Below, one piece after another: positions 60,044 through 64,000 of a stretch of 64,000 nucleotides of DNA. How positions within the stretch are numbered: the stretch's first letter is position 1; each line of letters starts with the position of its first letter. Both the position numbers and the translations under genes were made by a program. Below the pieces are notes generated by a model, which did not search any database, was not told where the DNA came from, and saw only the letters and a list, made by a program, of their open reading frames with translations. The stretch comes from Liolophura sinensis (taxonomy: Eukaryota; Mollusca; Polyplacophora; Chitonida; Chitonidae), in NCBI RefSeq assembly GCF_032854445.1, contig NC_088301.1, positions 55,353,187-55,417,186 of the forward strand, written 5' to 3'.

Positions 60044-62015
60044 GTAGGTTTAACCTTTGACACGATCCTACTAGCATGCACACCTGATTCTGCTATTCAC
60101 TGATTGCTTAATCTTCCTGAAACCTGCATGTTCCTCTGTTGATGTTGTGCTTTTAGTTAGTTATATACACCTTTGCTTTTGTCTGCATTTATGTTGAATT
60201 GTACAAATGAGTCAGATGTTAAACACATCCAAGAAAATTCATCATAAAGAGTAAGTAATTCTGCTTGGCACAAGTACAGATATGTGGCCAAGGAAAGTAT
60301 AGTATAAAATAGTATTTTAAAAGTTAAAAGTTTTGAATATATAATTTTAATTGTAGCCTACACATATATGTAGAGTAAAGTTATGTCCATTATTATTGAA
60401 AGGTGTAATTGGAGCATGAAAGCAAGCAACACATTAAGTTTACAACCTAGCACACACAGACAATATTTGTTGTTGAAAATAGGATTTTTTTGATTACGGT
60501 GTCAAATGATCTGAAGTATCAGTAACCTACACACAAACATTTGTTTGTGATCCATTTTCAATGATTCCAGAGCAAAGATATGGTCACATGATATGTTGAT
60601 GGCCATGTGGCCGCAGTATGTGTAACATTGGTACTACATGTAGCCACCATTTTGTCTATACTGACAAGACATTTCCATACACTCTGATGGGTGATGTAGA
60701 TGACGGCAATCTCTCAAAAGTTTGAGAAATTTTTTTTTACTGAGATCAAGAAATCCTGTCTTCGAGCTTAATGATTTCAAGATTCTGGTGTAATGATTTT
60801 ATTTACTGTTCCTATATAGTAATATAGTTGTATGCTTGAAACCAACAAATTTCCTGGTGTGCTTTGCATATTAGAACAAAGTAAGTTTCCAAAAAAAACT
60901 GAAATGTGTTAGATGGTTGTACCTAGACAGTTAGACTTACAATGTACAGGTATATTGTAGTTCAAGCTGTTTACCCAGTCCTTCCCTTCCTGCTTAGGGC
61001 ATGTGTGTACATGTATATGTACTCTATTCACTACACCCATGGGCACATGCTTTATGCTGTGTTGATAGGTCATAAATACCAGAAAAGGGTATTCAGTAAC
61101 GCTTACAATATATTGTGTGAAAGTTGTTTGTGTTCATTGTGAGATGGTAAGTATGTGTAATACTTGAGAACATGCCAATCATAAAAGTTCACAATATATG
61201 AAACATAAATTTTCAGGAGTGTCTGTTTCTAATAGGCTGGGGATGGTTATTATTTATTTGGTTTCTGTTTATCTCAGGCATGTAATTTATTTGTTCTTTA
61301 TTTATTACTTTGACAGTTCACTGTCAAACATAGTTATCCTGGGGTTGTGTGTCTTCATGTTTGCTATCATATAATGCCACTAACTGTCATTTAACATATT
61401 TAATACCTCGTTGTTCTGTGATGTGATGTGATATTATGTGATGTAATATTCCTGTGTCTAACATTGCTGTTCTAATTTCTGCAAGTAACAAACCAGTAAT
61501 TGCATGTCATGAGCCAGGTTTTAACAATGACATCTACTTCAAAGGCATTAGGGCCACAAATCACTGTGTGATTGCACACTGAGCAACATCTATGTACCTC
61601 TCTTTCATTATAGACATTTGATATGTGATAGCAAAAAATATAAATAAATAACTTATTTTCATGTTCAAAACTGTATTACTGTCATTTAACATAGAATTAC
61701 TCAAATCTACAGCTTCTGCTAAAATTATTTATAAAAAGCATAGAATATTTTCAAAAGAAAGAGAAAAACAAAAGCCCTATAAGTTTATGTGTGTTCAAGT
61801 CTTGTAAGAGTGTCTTTCAAATCATTTCTTTGTTTCACACAATCATAAATCTTTACCTAGCATTGTAAGCAATTCTCTGTAAATCTATGTTGGATATCTT
61901 TACATCCTCTTTTTGTTATTCCCATAATGTATAAAGATTTGTTTTGTGATAATTAACCTGCTTATCTGATCTGTCGCTTTGTGCTGTTACTAATACTCAT
62001 GTTCATCATTAACAG
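60044..62015. other. Intronic or 3' UTR sequence of TTLL; nothing coding seen
   Basis: AT-rich sequence between the second and third alternative terminal exons, with only short ORFs. 'aaataaataac' near 61640 could serve as a polyA signal for shorter forms. Confidence 0.5.
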
Positions 62016-62941
62016 GAAACTCCTCCCGCGGGGCTCGCACGGGCATGTGTGGCAAATGTGGTGGGGTGATTCTCAAGCGTGACATGCAAGGCGTTATTGT
62101 AGCAGCTCGGTTAAACGAAGATGGTGAAGACTGCTGTGAATATAATACTCAAGCAGTGGTCAAGCATCTTAAAACAGAAAGACATAATGAGAAGGAGAAA
62201 GGACCTGTACTTGTCCTACCAACTGCTCAAATCAGCCAGCCATACAGGTTAGGCCAAGTTCAGGTTCCACCAGAAGTAGTCCCAAGAATGGAAAAGCCAG
62301 AGTATTTAGTATTGCCACCAAAAAGTTTGCAAGATCAAAACTCTATTCAGAAACAACTGAGCTTAACCCTACCTTCCCCTCCCTCAGATCAGCAATCGCC
62401 CACCTGTTCCAGGCCAGTTAGTGCCCGTAACCCTGACACGGCCAGATTAGTTGAACATGGTAGTGGCTACAATGTTTCAAGCTGGCTGCATAGTAACAGA
62501 ATTTTTCGACAGTTATCACACACACAACTGGCTCCAAGCTGTATCCCGCTCAAAGTCTCTGGATCCACAGAACCAAGTTCCACTAGAACTAATAATGACT
62601 CGGGTAATAAACCCAAAAATTACAGCAAATCTCACTTTAGTCCACCCCCATGTCGACCACCTAGCCCCAAGCACCCAGGTGACAAACCCTGGGCTTCTGT
62701 GGTGACATCTGGGAACAACAACGGGGAATTTGCATTGCGCTGTTCCGAATCAAAGTCTCAGACACCGTTCACATACTCCCCTACCATAGGTAGGGCCAGG
62801 TCTGTTCCCAAATTCCGCAAAAGCCTGGGCACTAACTTGTCTAAACATTACGATTGCGAGTCACAGAAAAGAGTGATCAACATTGCCACTCTGACTGATG
62901 CCTTGTGCATTGTTTCTCCATCTCCGGCTAGTAAGCCTTAA
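62016..62941 (+). CDS. Possible alternative terminal exon 3 of the TTLL gene
   Basis: The acceptor 'cattaacag' precedes an exon open in phase 1, reading NSSRGARTGMCGKCGGVILK and on to the stop at 62939-62941 (about 308 codons). This matches the phase left by donor 59194, giving a form of about 1,329 residues. The new tail has a CGKCGG motif near its start and a second Cys pair ('DCCEY'), then Pro/Ser-rich disordered sequence. A clear AATAAA (63151-63156) follows. It could alternatively be a separate downstream gene whose start lies elsewhere. Confidence 0.65.
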
Positions 62942-64000
62942 TACCTCCTCCTCTTCCTCCACACCGTGTTCTAGATCCTCTGCTGACTCTCTTTTCTAAA
63001 TTTTTCTTTACCATCCTAATTATACTATGTGGTATTGATCATGTTACTAACAAATCATTCAGTATTTACTTTTTCTGCCAACAGTTAAACACATGGACTG
63101 CTGGTTTTATATTCAGTCAGTGTTTAATAGTACATGTACTGTATCTTGTAAATAAAGTTTTATTTTTTTACAGTATTTTTGATGTGTTTATTTCATATTT
63201 ATAATATACATACCAGCTTTTTGGCACCTGCTAGGTTTTCATGTACATGTATAATGTTCTGTGATATTTTCCTTGTGGAATTTTTATGTCAAAGTTTTTG
63301 TACAGGAAAGGCTCTTATACCACATTTTATGACCATGCACCGTAAAAAGCTGTGGTTAAATCAAGCACACTTGTACAGACAGTACTATTGGGTTCAATTT
63401 GATTTGAAAAGGACTGCAATGTTCGTTATAGCACATTAATTATCTTGTTTGTTATTGCATGACGATTGGCAAATTGTGCCATAGAGGAGACAACTGTATT
63501 AGGTGTAATTGTTAAAAGACAAACAAAAGTAAATATTTGTACATTTATGTGTATTAAACTAGATTCAGTGATGGACTTCAGCAAATGTATAAGTGCTTTG
63601 ATCACAACATACCTCAGCAAGTTACAAATCCAAGTTCTATCTGTGGCTTATAATTCATTCAAAATACAAACTGTTGATGAAAGTTCAAGAAGACTTTACT
63701 CTTGTGTTCATGTCACTAATAAAGAAAAAGTTAATGAGAGGGTAGCAATTCACTTGTTTTTAGTTTGTTAAATTATTAAATTTATTATTTATTTTTTTCT
63801 CTCCATGTAATGTGAATATACACAGATGTTCATTGTGTTTGACATGAAGACTGCACTTGGCAATTAAGTCTTGTGAAAACACAGCTTCTTCCACTGCTGT
63901 GTTCAATGGAAATGGAACAACACATGGCAGTTCTGGAGCTTAATTGGCCGGTGGAGCATACTTTCAGCACCTTATTTAGATGTACTTAACTGGAATACTA
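62942..64000. other. 3' UTR and downstream flank of TTLL; no gene seen
   Basis: AATAAA at 63151-63156 is followed by a T-rich stretch, a plausible cleavage region. Remaining open frames to the window end are short and lack coding or splice features. Confidence 0.55.

Overview
The window is eukaryotic nuclear DNA from an animal. Genes are split into many short exons with consensus GT/AG borders, introns are long and AT-rich, and short dispersed repeats with (TTTA)n ends recur throughout. A recurring repeat with a 'ggtgggaggaaacc' core and a tRNA-like tail, frequent 'acatgtac' words, and the gene set (a tubulin glycylase, a rolling-stone protein, a Kelch-like protein) suggest a marine lophotrochozoan such as a mollusc or brachiopod. 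This assignment is inference.

Layout. (1) 353-20740, + strand: about 29 exons of a large STAND-type protein with the order F-box-associated (FBA) domain, DUF4062, NACHT-type NTPase, TPRs. It resembles TTC41/nephrocystin-3-like proteins. The DUF4062-NACHT core joins in frame across 19 consecutive exons. The FBA part and the TPR part need about seven single-base corrections, so the gene is either decaying or locally mis-assembled. (2) 23194-25407, - strand: a leucine-rich-repeat type I membrane protein. (3) 28335-29252, - strand: an unrecognised basic 305-residue ORF. (4) 30791-36614, + strand: an intact nine-exon BTB-BACK-Kelch gene (822 residues). (5) 36.6-41.7 kb: no gene seen, several repeats. 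(6) 41726-43184, - strand: a two-exon rolling-stone family membrane protein. (7) 45998-62941, + strand: a TTLL3/TTLL8-like tubulin glycylase with an in-frame catalytic core and three phase-compatible alternative 3' ends.

The genes do not form an operon or an obvious pathway. Two divergent pairs occur: the 305-residue ORF with the Kelch gene, and rolling stone with TTLL. Each shares an intergenic region with promoter-like motifs. The most interesting items are the FBA-DUF4062-NACHT-TPR architecture with its clustered frame breaks, a minisatellite made of copies of a splice-donor junction, a SINE lying 18 nt from the Walker A exon acceptor, and the alternative C-termini of the glycylase. All exon models come from reading frames and splice consensus by eye. 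No transcript or database support was available.
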